Assembly (NCBI GenBank): GCA_963721305.1
Contig: CAVRIR010000003.1
Span: 310,001 to 374,000, forward strand
DNA: 64,000 nt
Direction of reading: 5' to 3'
From: DATAES01 sp963721305
Lineage (GTDB): Bacteria > Actinomycetota > Acidimicrobiia > Acidimicrobiales > JACDCH01
This document shows positions 26,714-35,187 of the stretch, piece by piece (within the stretch, counting starts at the first letter, position 1; each line of letters begins with the position of its first letter). Below the pieces are notes generated by a model. The model was not told the DNA's origin. It ran no database searches and saw nothing but the letters and a program-made list of their open reading frames with translations. The translations under genes and the position numbers were made by a program.

Positions 26714-26732
26714 CACTAGGTTCGGCGCCCTT

Positions 26733-27680
26733 ATGGCGCTATCGGTGGGAGTCGACGTCGGTGGGACGAAGGTGCTCGGGCTCGCGGTCGACGAGACGGG
26801 CAGGCGAGTCGGCAACGAGTCGCGCCGTCCGACGCCGCGAGGCGCCGATGCGCTGCTCGACACGATGGTCGGCGTCATCACCGAGGTGCGGGCCAGCACC
26901 GGCGAGCATCTCGCCGCCATCGGCGTGGGCATCCCAGGACTCGTCGATCGGTCCGGCCGCTTGGCGGTCGGGCCGAACCTGCCCGGCATCGCCGACATCC
27001 CGTTCCGCGAAGAATTGGAAGCGCGCCTCGGCGCACCGGTTGCGGTGGACAACGATGCCACGTGCGCGACCTGGGCGGAGGTGAAGCTCGGCGCCGCCCG
27101 AGGATCGAGCGAGGCCGTGCTCGTCACGCTGGGTACGGGCATCGGCGGCGGCATCGTCAGCAACGGTCAGTTGCAACGCGGTCACAACGGTTTCGCGGGC
27201 GAGCCCGGCCACATGGTCGTGGACCCGGACGGGCCGCCCTGTCCGTGTGGTCGTCGCGGCTGTTGGGAGCGCTACGCATCCGGCAGCGGCCTCGGCCGTC
27301 TGGGCCGCGAGGCAGCCGAGTCGGGCCATGGGCAGCGGCTCGTCGCACTGGCGGGTGACGCAGAGACGGTGCGGGGCGAACACGTCACCCAGGCCGCGGC
27401 GGAAGGGGACGCAGAAGCGATCGAGGTCTTCCGCCAGTTCGGCTGGTGGGCTGCCCTCGGCATCGCCAACTTGGTGAACCTGCTCGATCCCGAGGTCGTC
27501 GTCGTGGGCGGGGGACTCGTCGACGCGGGCGAGGTCGTGATGGCACCGATCCGCGACGCGTATCTCGAGCTGGTCCTCGCCGGTGAATACCGTCCGGAGG
27601 TCCAGATCGTGCCCGCCGCGCTCGGAGGCGACGCCGGTGCCATCGGCGCCGCGCTGGTCGGGTTCGATCGCTCGCGCTGA
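26733..27680 (+). CDS. ROK-family sugar kinase (glucokinase-like)
   Basis: 315 residues. GVDVGGTKVLGLAVDE is the ATP phosphate loop; VAVDNDATCATWAE supplies the catalytic Asp; LVTLGTGIGGGIV and the zinc motif CPCGRRGCWE are the ROK signature. Expected activity is phosphorylation of glucose or a related hexose in the cytoplasm. A TAGGTT hexamer 10 nt before the ATG suggests a leaderless start. It is one of two ROK genes in this window. The PFK encoded later would act downstream in glycolysis. Confidence 0.88.
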   Translation: MALSVGVDVGGTKVLGLAVDETGRRVGNESRRPTPRGADALLDTMVGVITEVRASTGEHLAAIGVGIPGLVDRSGRLAVGPNLPGIADIPFREELEARLGAPVAVDNDATCATWAEVKLGAARGSSEAVLVTLGTGIGGGIVSNGQLQRGHNGFAGEPGHMVVDPDGPPCPCGRRGCWERYASGSGLGRLGREAAESGHGQRLVALAGDAETVRGEHVTQAAAEGDAEAIEVFRQFGWWAALGIANLVNLLDPEVVVVGGGLVDAGEVVMAPIRDAYLELVLAGEYRPEVQIVPAALGGDAGAIGAALVGFDRSR

Positions 27681-27736
27681 GCGCGCGCGAGCGGAAACGA
27701 TGTAGTGCCGCGCGGGCTCGGCATTAGCGTGGCGGG

Positions 27737-28903
27737 ATGGAGTTTCGCCGCATTCCGGGTCTTCCGCCGTACGTTTTCACCATCATCGACGGTCTGAAGA
27801 TCGAGGCCCGGCGAGCCGGTCACGACGTGATCGACCTCGGGTTCGGCAACCCCGACATCCCTTCACCCGACATCGCCGTCGACAAGCTCGCCGAGGCGGT
27901 GCACAACAGCCGCAACCACCGCTACTCCGCGAGCCGAGGCATCCCGAAGCTGCGTGAAGCGGTCAGCGACCTGTACCGCCGTCGCTTCAACGTCGAGCTC
28001 GATCCCGACGCCGAGGTCATCAACACCATCGGCGCGAAGGAAGGGTTCAGCCATCTGATGTGGGTGCTCCTGCAGCCCGGCGACGCCGCGCTGGTGCCGA
28101 GCCCGAGCTACCCGATCCACATCTGGGGCCCGTACTTCGCCGGTGCGGACGCGCGCGAGGTGCCCGTGGGCGACGACTACATCGACAACGTGATGGCCGC
28201 GTGGGAGTACGGCTGGCCGAAGGCGCGAGTGGTGGTGTTGTCGTTCCCGCACAACCCGACGACCACCTGTCTCGAGCTGTCCGACATGCAGCGCCTCGTG
28301 GACTGGGCGCGCGAGCGCGACGTCGTGCTCGTGCACGACTTCGCGTACGCGGAGACGACGTTCGACGGTTATGTGCCTCCGTCGATCCTGCAGGCAGACG
28401 GCGCGCGGGAATGCGCGGTCGAGCTGTACTCCATGACGAAGTCGTTCTCGATGGCCGGCTGGCGCATCGCGTACCTCGTGGGCAACAGCGAAGTCGTACA
28501 GGCGCTGGCGAAGTTGAAGAGCTATCTCGACTACGGCACGTTCCAGCCCATCCAGATCGCGGCGACCGTCACGATGAACGAAGCGCAGGACTACCCGAAG
28601 CACGTGCGTGAGATCTACCAAGCGAGGCGCGACGCGTTGTGCGACGGCCTCGATCGCATCGGTTGGGAGTTCGCACGTCCCAAGGGAACGATGTTCGCGT
28701 GGGCACCGATCCCCGAGCCCTATCGCGAGATGGGTTCGATCGAGTTCGCCAAGATGGTCGTGACGGAGGCGAACGTCGCGCTGTCACCGGGCGTCGGCTT
28801 CGGCCCCGGCGGCGATGGGCACGTCCGCTTCGCGCTCATCGAGAACGAGCAGCGCATCGGCCAGGCCGTGCGCAACCTCAAGCGCGCGCTGACGAAGCTG
28901 TAG
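27737..28903 (+). CDS. class I/II aminotransferase, alanine transaminase-like
   Basis: 388 residues of fold-type I PLP enzyme. LGFGNPDIPSPDIAVD opens the substrate site, FPHNPTTTCLELSDM and VHDFAYAETTFDG hold the cofactor Asn, Asp and Tyr, the Schiff-base lysine lies in SMTKSFSMAGWRIAYLVGN and the carboxylate Arg in GDGHVRFALIEN. The sequence is closest to the AlaC-type alanine/pyruvate transaminases by pattern; other keto acids are possible. TAGCGT ends 6 nt before the ATG, so a leaderless start is likely. About 240 bp of non-coding DNA follow, in which I see nothing definite. Confidence 0.86.
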   Translation: MEFRRIPGLPPYVFTIIDGLKIEARRAGHDVIDLGFGNPDIPSPDIAVDKLAEAVHNSRNHRYSASRGIPKLREAVSDLYRRRFNVELDPDAEVINTIGAKEGFSHLMWVLLQPGDAALVPSPSYPIHIWGPYFAGADAREVPVGDDYIDNVMAAWEYGWPKARVVVLSFPHNPTTTCLELSDMQRLVDWARERDVVLVHDFAYAETTFDGYVPPSILQADGARECAVELYSMTKSFSMAGWRIAYLVGNSEVVQALAKLKSYLDYGTFQPIQIAATVTMNEAQDYPKHVREIYQARRDALCDGLDRIGWEFARPKGTMFAWAPIPEPYREMGSIEFAKMVVTEANVALSPGVGFGPGGDGHVRFALIENEQRIGQAVRNLKRALTKL

Positions 28904-29141
28904 TTCCCACGATGCATCGAGCCAGGCCCGGAACCCGGACGGCGTCCTACTTCGCCCAGCTCGCTGACAGTCGGGGCCGCCAGGGCACCGACTAGCCACT
29001 TCCCTCGCGTAGTCACGTGTGCAGGTCGTTTCTTCTCGTCGGGAAGTTCCATCGCCTGCTCGGTGTCGCCAACCGCGGTGCGACCGCCTCCCGAACCGCA
29101 ACGTCGCGGATTTCGAGGAGCACCGTAGAGCCGCGTGATCG

Positions 29142-29672
29142 TCAGCCGAGCGAACAGACGAGATGGATGTCGTCGGGCTCGGCCGCGAACAAGTCCGGGT
29201 GAACGGGTCGAGCCAACTGGCAGCCCTGCTCGAGGTAGAAGCCCACGGCTGACTCGGTCGGTGTCGCGGACACGTAGATCGACGTCGCGCCGCTCGCAAT
29301 GGCTCTGTGGGCGGCGGCGTCCCACATTGCCTGTGCCGCACCCCTTCGGCGGTACGGCCGCGAGACATGCAGGAGCGCCAACCAAGCCCGTGGCGGCTCG
29401 AACGACGGGTGAACGATCGCGAGTCCGGCCGTCCGTTCGCCATCGAATGCGCCGAGAAGCTCGCCGCCTCGGGCGACGACCGACCGGCAGAACTCGATCA
29501 TCGCGGCCACGCTGTGCGGACCTGAACCAACCGGGTCCCACGCAGGAACATCGGGGATCGTGGCCCGCACCTGCTGCAACTCGCCGTCGACCACGCGGTA
29601 CTCGATGTCCACATGTTCGGATCGGTCGAGCGAGCGGACAAGCGACACGTCTTGCGCCCGTAGATGTCTCAC
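29142..29672 (-). CDS. GNAT-family N-acetyltransferase
   Basis: About 176 residues from the GTG at 29672. The acetyl-CoA binding loop appears as SRPYRRRGAAQAMWDAA (R-x-x-G/A pattern), followed by ATPTESAVGFYLEQGCQL, the typical last GNAT strand and helix. The longer upstream reading frame is Arg-rich and antisense-like, so it is rejected. The acceptor is unknown. The gene lies 23 bp downstream of the DUF6817-like gene and probably shares its transcript. Confidence 0.8.
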   Translation of the reverse strand: MRHLRAQDVSLVRSLDRSEHVDIEYRVVDGELQQVRATIPDVPAWDPVGSGPHSVAAMIEFCRSVVARGGELLGAFDGERTAGLAIVHPSFEPPRAWLALLHVSRPYRRRGAAQAMWDAAAHRAIASGATSIYVSATPTESAVGFYLEQGCQLARPVHPDLFAAEPDDIHLVCSLG

Positions 29673-29695
29673 TTGCAGGGCCGGAGACAAGGGAA

Positions 29696-30232
29696 TCAGA
29701 CGGAGAGAAAGCCGGCGATCTCGTGAACCGCGTGTCTCGCCGGCTCGCTCGCGGCGTCGAGCACGTCGATCAAGCCGCAAGAGAAGTTGCGCTCGGCGGG
29801 TGTCATGCGCCCGATCTGTTCGACCGTATCGGCCGCCCACAGCGTCGCTACATCGGTGACCTCGACCGGTGTCAGCGTGTCTGTCTCGCCGTTGCGAAGC
29901 TCGGCACAACCGCACGCGACGTCGAGCGTGTTGCGCCGGATGGAACACCACAGCCAGGCGATGCGCTCGCCTTCGGGTCCGATCACGGCGACGACATCGG
30001 CACGGTCGGCGAAACGGGCAGGCTCGAAGAACTCGGTCCCGTACACCGAATGGAAGAGGCCGGCGTCGCACAACGCGGCGCGACAGCCCCACAGGTCGAG
30101 CAGCCGGCGCGTTCCGATCAGATGCGACAGGAACGGCACGTGCGAGTCATGCATGAGCTCGCCGAAGCCAAGCGACTTCAGCAGTTCGAGACGTGCGCCC
30201 GTCACCGGGCTCACCTGCGGCGACCCGCTCAT
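29696..30232 (-). CDS. DUF6817-like (HD-like) protein
   Basis: About 178 residues. HVPFLSHLIGTRRLLDLWG and DAGLFHSVYGTEFF give a His-rich pattern I associate with DUF6817, a family with a possible HD-type metal site. ATG 30232 is preferred over the in-frame GTG at 30241 because TACCGT on the minus strand (30240-30245) ends 7 nt before the ATG and would overlap the GTG. No function is established to my knowledge. Confidence 0.7.
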   Translation of the reverse strand: MSGSPQVSPVTGARLELLKSLGFGELMHDSHVPFLSHLIGTRRLLDLWGCRAALCDAGLFHSVYGTEFFEPARFADRADVVAVIGPEGERIAWLWCSIRRNTLDVACGCAELRNGETDTLTPVEVTDVATLWAADTVEQIGRMTPAERNFSCGLIDVLDAASEPARHAVHEIAGFLSV

Positions 30233-30286
30233 GGGAGTCACGGTAGCGGATGTGTCCAGATCCCCGAGCTCGAAGCGAATGCTTTA

Positions 30287-30420
30287 AGCCCCGTTGCGCA
30301 ACCGGGGCGTACCACTGTGTCAGCGGCCGGGTGATCGATTGGGGGGCGTCGAACACGACGCCGCCTGTCGGAGTGGTTCCGCGCCGCGCGCTCGCGCTAC
30401 AGCGCGTCCGGCGCGGAACC
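30287..30420. terminator. cluster of three stem-loops downstream of the TetR gene
   Basis: This gene-free stretch has three hairpins in a row: GCCCCGTTGC pairing with GCAACCGGGGC around 30288-30308 (one bulge), GGCGTCG-AACA-CGACGCC at 30345-30362, and a long one with arms GGTTCCGCGCCG (30375-30386) and CGGCGCGGAACC (30409-30420) plus a 6-bp inner stem. The last may terminate the leftward TetR transcript. None is followed by a T run. A structured RNA cannot be excluded. Confidence 0.5.
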
Positions 30421-30465
30421 TTCCACAGTCCTGCGCGCAGACAGACCCGTGGGGCTTCTGATCAG

Positions 30466-31059
30466 TCAGCCCCGCAGACCGTCGAGGCAGAACGCGATGG
30501 CGGCGTCCGCAACCGCGTCGGGATCTTCGTTGCGCAGCTGGATGAGCTCGCGTGCGAGGTGGCTGATCACGCCGAGCACCGCGTGCGCGAGCACCTCCGG
30601 CTCGCTGTCGCGGATCACACCGGCCACGACGCCGTCCTTCACGTGCTTCACGGCGTCGGCAAGCGCGACCTCTTGGCCGCGGCGCAACGCGGGCGAGAAC
30701 CGCTCCTCGGTCGCGGCGAACTGGAACTGGTTCATCAGGTGCCGGTTGGCGGCGAACCAGTGCATCGAAGCGCGGGTGCCGAGCTCGATGCGGCGCAACG
30801 GATCGGGCTCCTGCTCGAGCGCGTGCTGCTGCGCGCGACGCAGGTCTTGCTGGGCGTCGTGGAGGATCTGCAGGAACAGCTGATCCTTCGACTCGAAGTA
30901 CCAGTAGAAGACGCCCTTGCCGACGCCGACTCCGGCGACGATCTCGGCCACGGAGGTCGGGTGGAAGCCGTTCTCGGCGAACCGGTGGGCAGCGACGTCC
31001 ATCAGCTGCCGCCGTCGCTCGCGCCCTCGTGGCGTGAGGCGCCGCGGCTGGTCGGTCAC
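30466..31059 (-). CDS. TetR-family transcriptional regulator
   Basis: 197 residues from the GTG at 31059, with AGGGAGGA 5 nt upstream. The N-terminal helix-turn-helix is RRRQLMDVAAHRFAENGF followed by TSVAEIVAGVGVGKGVFYWY, an unmistakable TetR DNA-binding domain. The C-terminal ligand domain (MHWFAANRHLMNQFQFAATE) has no close match I know; fatty-acid or xenobiotic ligands are typical. A perfect 8-bp inverted repeat at 31114-31131 is the likely autoregulatory operator and may also control the divergent ACT-domain gene. Confidence 0.88.
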   Translation of the reverse strand: MTDQPRRLTPRGRERRRQLMDVAAHRFAENGFHPTSVAEIVAGVGVGKGVFYWYFESKDQLFLQILHDAQQDLRRAQQHALEQEPDPLRRIELGTRASMHWFAANRHLMNQFQFAATEERFSPALRRGQEVALADAVKHVKDGVVAGVIRDSEPEVLAHAVLGVISHLARELIQLRNEDPDAVADAAIAFCLDGLRG

Positions 31060-31064
31060 GGTGT

Positions 31065-31100
31065 CCTCCCTCATTGCAGAGGCCTCCCTCGTTGCAGAGG
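31065..31100. repeat. 18-bp tandem duplication covering the TetR ribosome-binding region
   Basis: Two adjacent 18-bp copies (31065-31082 and 31083-31100) differ at one position. On the minus strand each carries GAGGGAGG, so the Shine-Dalgarno sequence of the TetR gene is duplicated. The single difference creates an ATG in the copy nearer the gene, an alternative in-frame start at 31074. Confidence 0.8.
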
Positions 31101-31113
31101 AAGGTACGAACCT

Positions 31114-31131
31114 CTTGACCGTGCGGTCAAG
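31114..31131. promoter_or_regulatory. TetR-type operator
   Basis: CTTGACCG-TG-CGGTCAAG is a perfect 8-bp inverted repeat with a 2-bp centre, of the TTGACCGNNCGGTCAA type used by many TetR repressors. It lies between the TetR gene and the divergent ACT-domain gene. Confidence 0.8.
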
Positions 31132-31201
31132 GAATGGCGATTCGACGAAACGTCGCCAACCGGAAACGAGCCGTTCACACCCCGTCCCTACCGTCCTCGC
31201 C

Positions 31202-31879
31202 ATGGAGACGTACGTGGTTCGGGTCTGGCTTCCCGACCGCCCCGGAGCGCTCGGTGCGGTGGCCAGCCGCATCGGCGCGGTCAGGGGCGATGTGGTCGGC
31301 ATCGAGATCCTCGAGCGAGGTGGCGGGCGGGCGGTCGACGATCTCGTGGTCGAGTTGCCGGACGACGGACTCGTCGATCTGCTCATCGCCGAGATGGCAC
31401 AGGTCGACGGGGTCGACGTGGAAAACGTCCACCCGCTGGTCGACGCCATTCACGACCCCCGCCTCGACGCGCTCGAGAGCGCCGCGCAGCTCGTCGCCGC
31501 GACCAGTGGCGAAGAGATCCTCCTCGCGCTGTGCGAACGAGCGAACACCATCATCGGCGCCCACTGGGCCGTCGTCGTCGACCTCGACGACGCGAGCAGC
31601 AAGACCGCGGTCGGGAACCCTCCGCCCGCCGCGTGGCTTGCTGCCTTCGTCGCCGGCAGCCGATCGTCGTCGCGCGTTGCGGCGATGGAGGCCGGTCCCG
31701 ACGACGTCCTGTGGGCGCCGCTGCCCGCGGCGAACCTGGCGTTGGTGATGGGACGGGAAGGACACGCGTTCCGCGCGCGTGAGCGACGATCGGCAGCAGC
31801 GCTGGCCCGCATCGTCGACACCCGGTTTCGCGAGATCACCGCTGTCGCCGCCCGCCTGAACCATCCATCGATCGGCTGA
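31202..31879 (+). CDS. ACT-domain protein with GAF-like C-terminal half
   Basis: 225 residues. The N-terminal 75 residues are an ACT domain (YVVRVWLPDRPGALGAVASR, EILERGGGRAVDDLVVELP). The C-terminal half, from ESAAQLVAATSGEEIL on, has the strand-helix pattern of a GAF-like sensor but no catalytic motif. Ligand may be an amino acid. TACCGT ends 7 nt before the ATG, fitting leaderless transcription from a promoter near the TetR operator. It converges on glpK. Confidence 0.7.
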   Translation: METYVVRVWLPDRPGALGAVASRIGAVRGDVVGIEILERGGGRAVDDLVVELPDDGLVDLLIAEMAQVDGVDVENVHPLVDAIHDPRLDALESAAQLVAATSGEEILLALCERANTIIGAHWAVVVDLDDASSKTAVGNPPPAAWLAAFVAGSRSSSRVAAMEAGPDDVLWAPLPAANLALVMGREGHAFRARERRSAAALARIVDTRFREITAVAARLNHPSIG

Positions 31880-31905
31880 CGTTCGCGTAACCGAAGTTTG
31901 CGCCG

Positions 31906-33381
31906 TCAGGCGGGCTCCCATTGGCGGGCCCGCTCGACGGCGCGCCGCCACTGCGCGTACTTCGCGTCGGCTCCACTCGCATCATCCGATGGCGCGACCT
32001 CGAGGTCGAGTTGCCAGTTGTCGCGGACGTCCTCGGTCGATGACCAGATCCCTTCTGCGAGCCCGGCCAAGTAGGCGGCGCCGAGCGCGGTCGTCTCCTG
32101 CACCGTCGGACGGCTGACCGGCACGTGCAACTGGTCGGCCTGGAGCTGCAGCAGCAGTTCCATCACCGACGCACCGCCATCCACCCGCAGCGCCTGGACG
32201 GGATAGCCGCACGCCGCGGTCATCGAGTCGACGACATCGCGCGTCTGGTACGCCATCGCCTCGACGACCGCGCGCGCCAGATGGGCGCGGCCGGTGCCTC
32301 TGGTGATGCCGACAACCGTGCCGCGTGCGTACGGGTCCCACCACGGTGAGCCGAGTCCGGTGAACGCTGGAACCACGAACACGCCTTCGGTGTCGTCGAT
32401 CGACGCGGCCAGCGGCCCCGTCTCCGCGGCGTCGGCGATGATGCCGAGCCCGTCGCGCAACCACTGGATCGCCGCACCGGTCACGAAGATCGCGCCTTCG
32501 TACGCGTACGCCACCTCGCCGCCCGAGAGCTGCCAGCCCACCGTCGACAGAAGGCCGTCGACCGGCACGGGGCACGTGGCGCCGACGTTCATCAACACGA
32601 ACGACCCGGTGCCATAGGTGTTCTTGGTCATGCCCGGCTCGAAGCACGCCTGTCCGAACAAGGCCGCCTGCTGGTCACCGGCCACACCGCTGATCGGCAC
32701 ACCGTCGATCCCTTCGATGCCGCAGTCGACGACGCCGAACCTGCCCGACGACGGTCGCACCTCGGGCAGCGCGGCCATCGGAACCCCGAACAGATCGCAC
32801 ATCTCGTGCGACCACTCGAGCGATCGGATGTCGAACAGCATCGTGCGCGACGCGTTCGACGGTTCGGTGGCGTGGACTGCTCCGCCCGTCAGTTTCCACA
32901 GCAGCCACGTGTCGATCGTTCCCACGGCGAGGTCCGGTCCGGCCTCGACGCCTCCCTCGCGCAGCAGCCACTCGAACTTCGACCCCGAGAAGTACGGATC
33001 GAGCACGAGTCCCGTCTTCTCGCGGACGATCCCGAGGTGTCCGAGCTCGCGCAGCTCGTCGCAGCGGGCCGCGGTGCGACGGTCCTGCCAGACGATCGCG
33101 CGATGAAGCGGCGCGCCGGTGCGGCGTGACCACGCGACGGCGGTCTCGCGTTGATCGGTGATGCCGATCGCCGCGACCGGTTCGCCGAGATCACTGTGCA
33201 GCTCGCGCAGGACGTCGACGACCGCGGACCAGATCTCCTCGGCATCGTGCTCGACCCAGCCCGGCCGCGGGAAGTACTGCGGGAACTCGCGGTACGACCA
33301 GCCCGCCCGTCCTCCGCGTTCGTCGACCGCGAAGGCGCGCACGCCGGTGGTACCCGCATCGATCGAGATGACCACGCTCAC
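31906..33381 (-). CDS. glpK: glycerol kinase
   Basis: 491 residues. ISIDAGTTGVRAFAVDE is the phosphate loop, WQDRRTAARCDEL and YFSGSKFEWLL match glycerol kinases specifically, GVAGDQQAALFGQACFEPG carries the catalytic Asp, and KNTYGTGSFVLMN is the FGGY signature. It phosphorylates glycerol to glycerol-3-phosphate, the substrate of the GlpD encoded at 5.8-7.5 kb. A TAGCCT hexamer on the minus strand (33390-33395) ends 8 nt before the GTG at 33381. The gene is divergent from pfk. Confidence 0.9.
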   Translation of the reverse strand: MSVVISIDAGTTGVRAFAVDERGGRAGWSYREFPQYFPRPGWVEHDAEEIWSAVVDVLRELHSDLGEPVAAIGITDQRETAVAWSRRTGAPLHRAIVWQDRRTAARCDELRELGHLGIVREKTGLVLDPYFSGSKFEWLLREGGVEAGPDLAVGTIDTWLLWKLTGGAVHATEPSNASRTMLFDIRSLEWSHEMCDLFGVPMAALPEVRPSSGRFGVVDCGIEGIDGVPISGVAGDQQAALFGQACFEPGMTKNTYGTGSFVLMNVGATCPVPVDGLLSTVGWQLSGGEVAYAYEGAIFVTGAAIQWLRDGLGIIADAAETGPLAASIDDTEGVFVVPAFTGLGSPWWDPYARGTVVGITRGTGRAHLARAVVEAMAYQTRDVVDSMTAACGYPVQALRVDGGASVMELLLQLQADQLHVPVSRPTVQETTALGAAYLAGLAEGIWSSTEDVRDNWQLDLEVAPSDDASGADAKYAQWRRAVERARQWEPA

Positions 33382-33432
33382 GGCCGGGCAGGCTACGCAT
33401 AGGGTGCTACTGCCGCGACGAGGAGGTGAGCG

Positions 33433-34468
33433 ATGAGGGTCGGAATGCTGACAGGTGGCGGCGACTGCCCGGGCCTGAATGCCGTGCTGCGAGCCGCGGT
33501 TCGCAAGGGCGAGCGGCACTACGGCGATGAGCTGCTCGGCTTCCGCGACGGCTGGAAGGGTGTGATCGAGAACCGGGCGGACGTACTCGACGTGGAACGA
33601 ATGCGAGGCACGCTCCCGCGCGGCGGGACGATCATCGGGTCCTCGCGCACCAACCCGTACAAGATCGATGGTGGCGTCGACCGGGTGAAGGAGACGCTCG
33701 CCGCGACGAAGGTCGACGCGCTCATCGCCATCGGCGGCGAGGACACGCTCGGCGTCGCCAGCCGGTTGTACGACGAGGGCGTCAACGTCGTCGGCGTGCC
33801 GAAGACGATCGACAACGACCTCTCGGCCACCGAGCTGACGTTCGGCTTCAACACCGCAGTGCAGATCTGCGTCGATGCGATCGACAGGCTCCACACCACG
33901 GCGGAGTCGCACGACCGCGTGATGGTCGTCGAGGTGATGGGTCGCCACGCCGGTCACATCGCGATGTGGGCGGGCATCGGCGGGGGAGCGACCATGGTGC
34001 TGATCCCCGAGCGCCCGTTCGACATCGACGAGGTCTGCGCCGCGATCCAACACCGGCACGAGACGAAGGGACGCTACGCGTCGATCGTCGTCGTGGCCGA
34101 GGGAGCGACGCCCAAGTCGGGGACGCTCAGCGTGATCGACAGCGGCCAGGTCGATGCATTCGGTCACGCGCTGGCTCGGCGGAATCGGCGACGCTCTCGC
34201 GAAGGAGATCGAGTCGCGCCTGGGCTACGAGACGCGCGCCATCGTGCTCGGGCACGTGCAGCGCGGCGGCACGCCGACCGCGTTCGACCGCGTGCTCTCG
34301 ACGCGGTTCGGCATCGCCGCGATCGACGCGGTGCACGATGACGCGTTCGGGCAGATGGTCGCGCTCCGCTGTGGCAGCGTCGTACGGGTGCCGCTGAGCG
34401 AGGCCACCGGTGAGCTGAAGCTCGTCGACGAGGAGCTGTTCGAGGTCGCAAGGGTGTTCTTCGGTTGA
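33433..34468 (+). pseudogene. 6-phosphofructokinase, PPi-type residues, with one frameshift
   Basis: The joined frames give about 345 residues. LTGGGDCPGLNAVLRAAVRK is the phosphate-binding start, PKTIDNDL the catalytic site and VMGRHAGHIAMWAG the fructose-6-phosphate site. The nucleotide motif reads GGEDT rather than GGDGS, and PKTID has Lys in place of Gly; both changes mark pyrophosphate-dependent enzymes such as the Amycolatopsis one. The frame changes near 34172, where removing one T restores HARLGGIGDALAKEIES. An AGGAGGTGAG site precedes the ATG. Predicted role: reversible PPi-driven phosphorylation in glycolysis. Confidence 0.82.
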
Positions 34469-35187
34469 GCGAACCGGTCGAACCGAGCACCGCAACCGAC
34501 GACGGGCTACTCCCGCCCATACCGGCCGCGACGGTCGTGCTCGTGCGCGACATCGACGGCGCACTCGAGACACTGATGCTTCGCCGCAACGCGGCGGTGA
34601 CCTTCGGTGGCATGTGGGTCTTCCCCGGTGGACGGGTCGAGCCCGAAGACGGTGACGGAGAGCACGGCGCGCGGCGAGCCGCGATCCGCGAGGCCGAAGA
34701 GGAAGCGGGTCTCGTCGTGGACGGCGGTTTGCTCGTGCCCTTCGCCCATTGGACGCCGCCGGCGGGCGCGCCGAAGCGCTACGCCACGTGGTTCTTCCTG
34801 GCTCCCGCCCCGGCCGGGATCGTCTCGATCGACGGCGGCGAGATCCACGAGCATCTCTGGGTCACGCCGAGCGCCGCGCTCGACCGTCACGCCGGGGGCG
34901 AGATCGAGCTCGCCCCACCCACATGGGTGACGTTGCGTTGGTTGACCGAGGTGACCGACGTGCCCACCGCGCTACGGCGTGCCAGAGCGGGGACGGTCGA
35001 GTACTACTCGACCCGCATCCGTCGCGGTGAAGCGGGGGAGATCATCGCGGTGTGGCATGGCGACGCCGCGTACGACGGCGAGGATCTGGATGTCGTCGGT
35101 GGTCGACATCGCCTTGCGATGATCGAGGGTGGCTGGCGCTACGAGCGCGTCAGCTCGGCGCCTCCTGCAGATAGTCCGACCGGCTGA
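34465..35187 (+). CDS. Nudix hydrolase
   Basis: 240 residues, starting at a TTG that overlaps the PFK stop. The Nudix box is GGRVEPEDGDGEHGARRAA followed directly by IREAEEEAGL, a slightly lengthened version with REAxEExG intact. TVVLVRDIDGALETLMLRRN is the first strand. Longer Nudix proteins of this type hydrolyse CoA esters or nucleotide derivatives; the substrate is not readable. The 3' end overlaps the convergent lipoprotein gene by 38 bp. Confidence 0.85.
   Translation: MSEPVEPSTATDDGLLPPIPAATVVLVRDIDGALETLMLRRNAAVTFGGMWVFPGGRVEPEDGDGEHGARRAAIREAEEEAGLVVDGGLLVPFAHWTPPAGAPKRYATWFFLAPAPAGIVSIDGGEIHEHLWVTPSAALDRHAGGEIELAPPTWVTLRWLTEVTDVPTALRRARAGTVEYYSTRIRRGEAGEIIAVWHGDAAYDGEDLDVVGGRHRLAMIEGGWRYERVSSAPPADSPTG

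Noticed and set aside
28904..29141. Short open frames between the aminotransferase and the GNAT gene
   Set aside because: Only 27-60 codon frames without ribosome site or family pattern.
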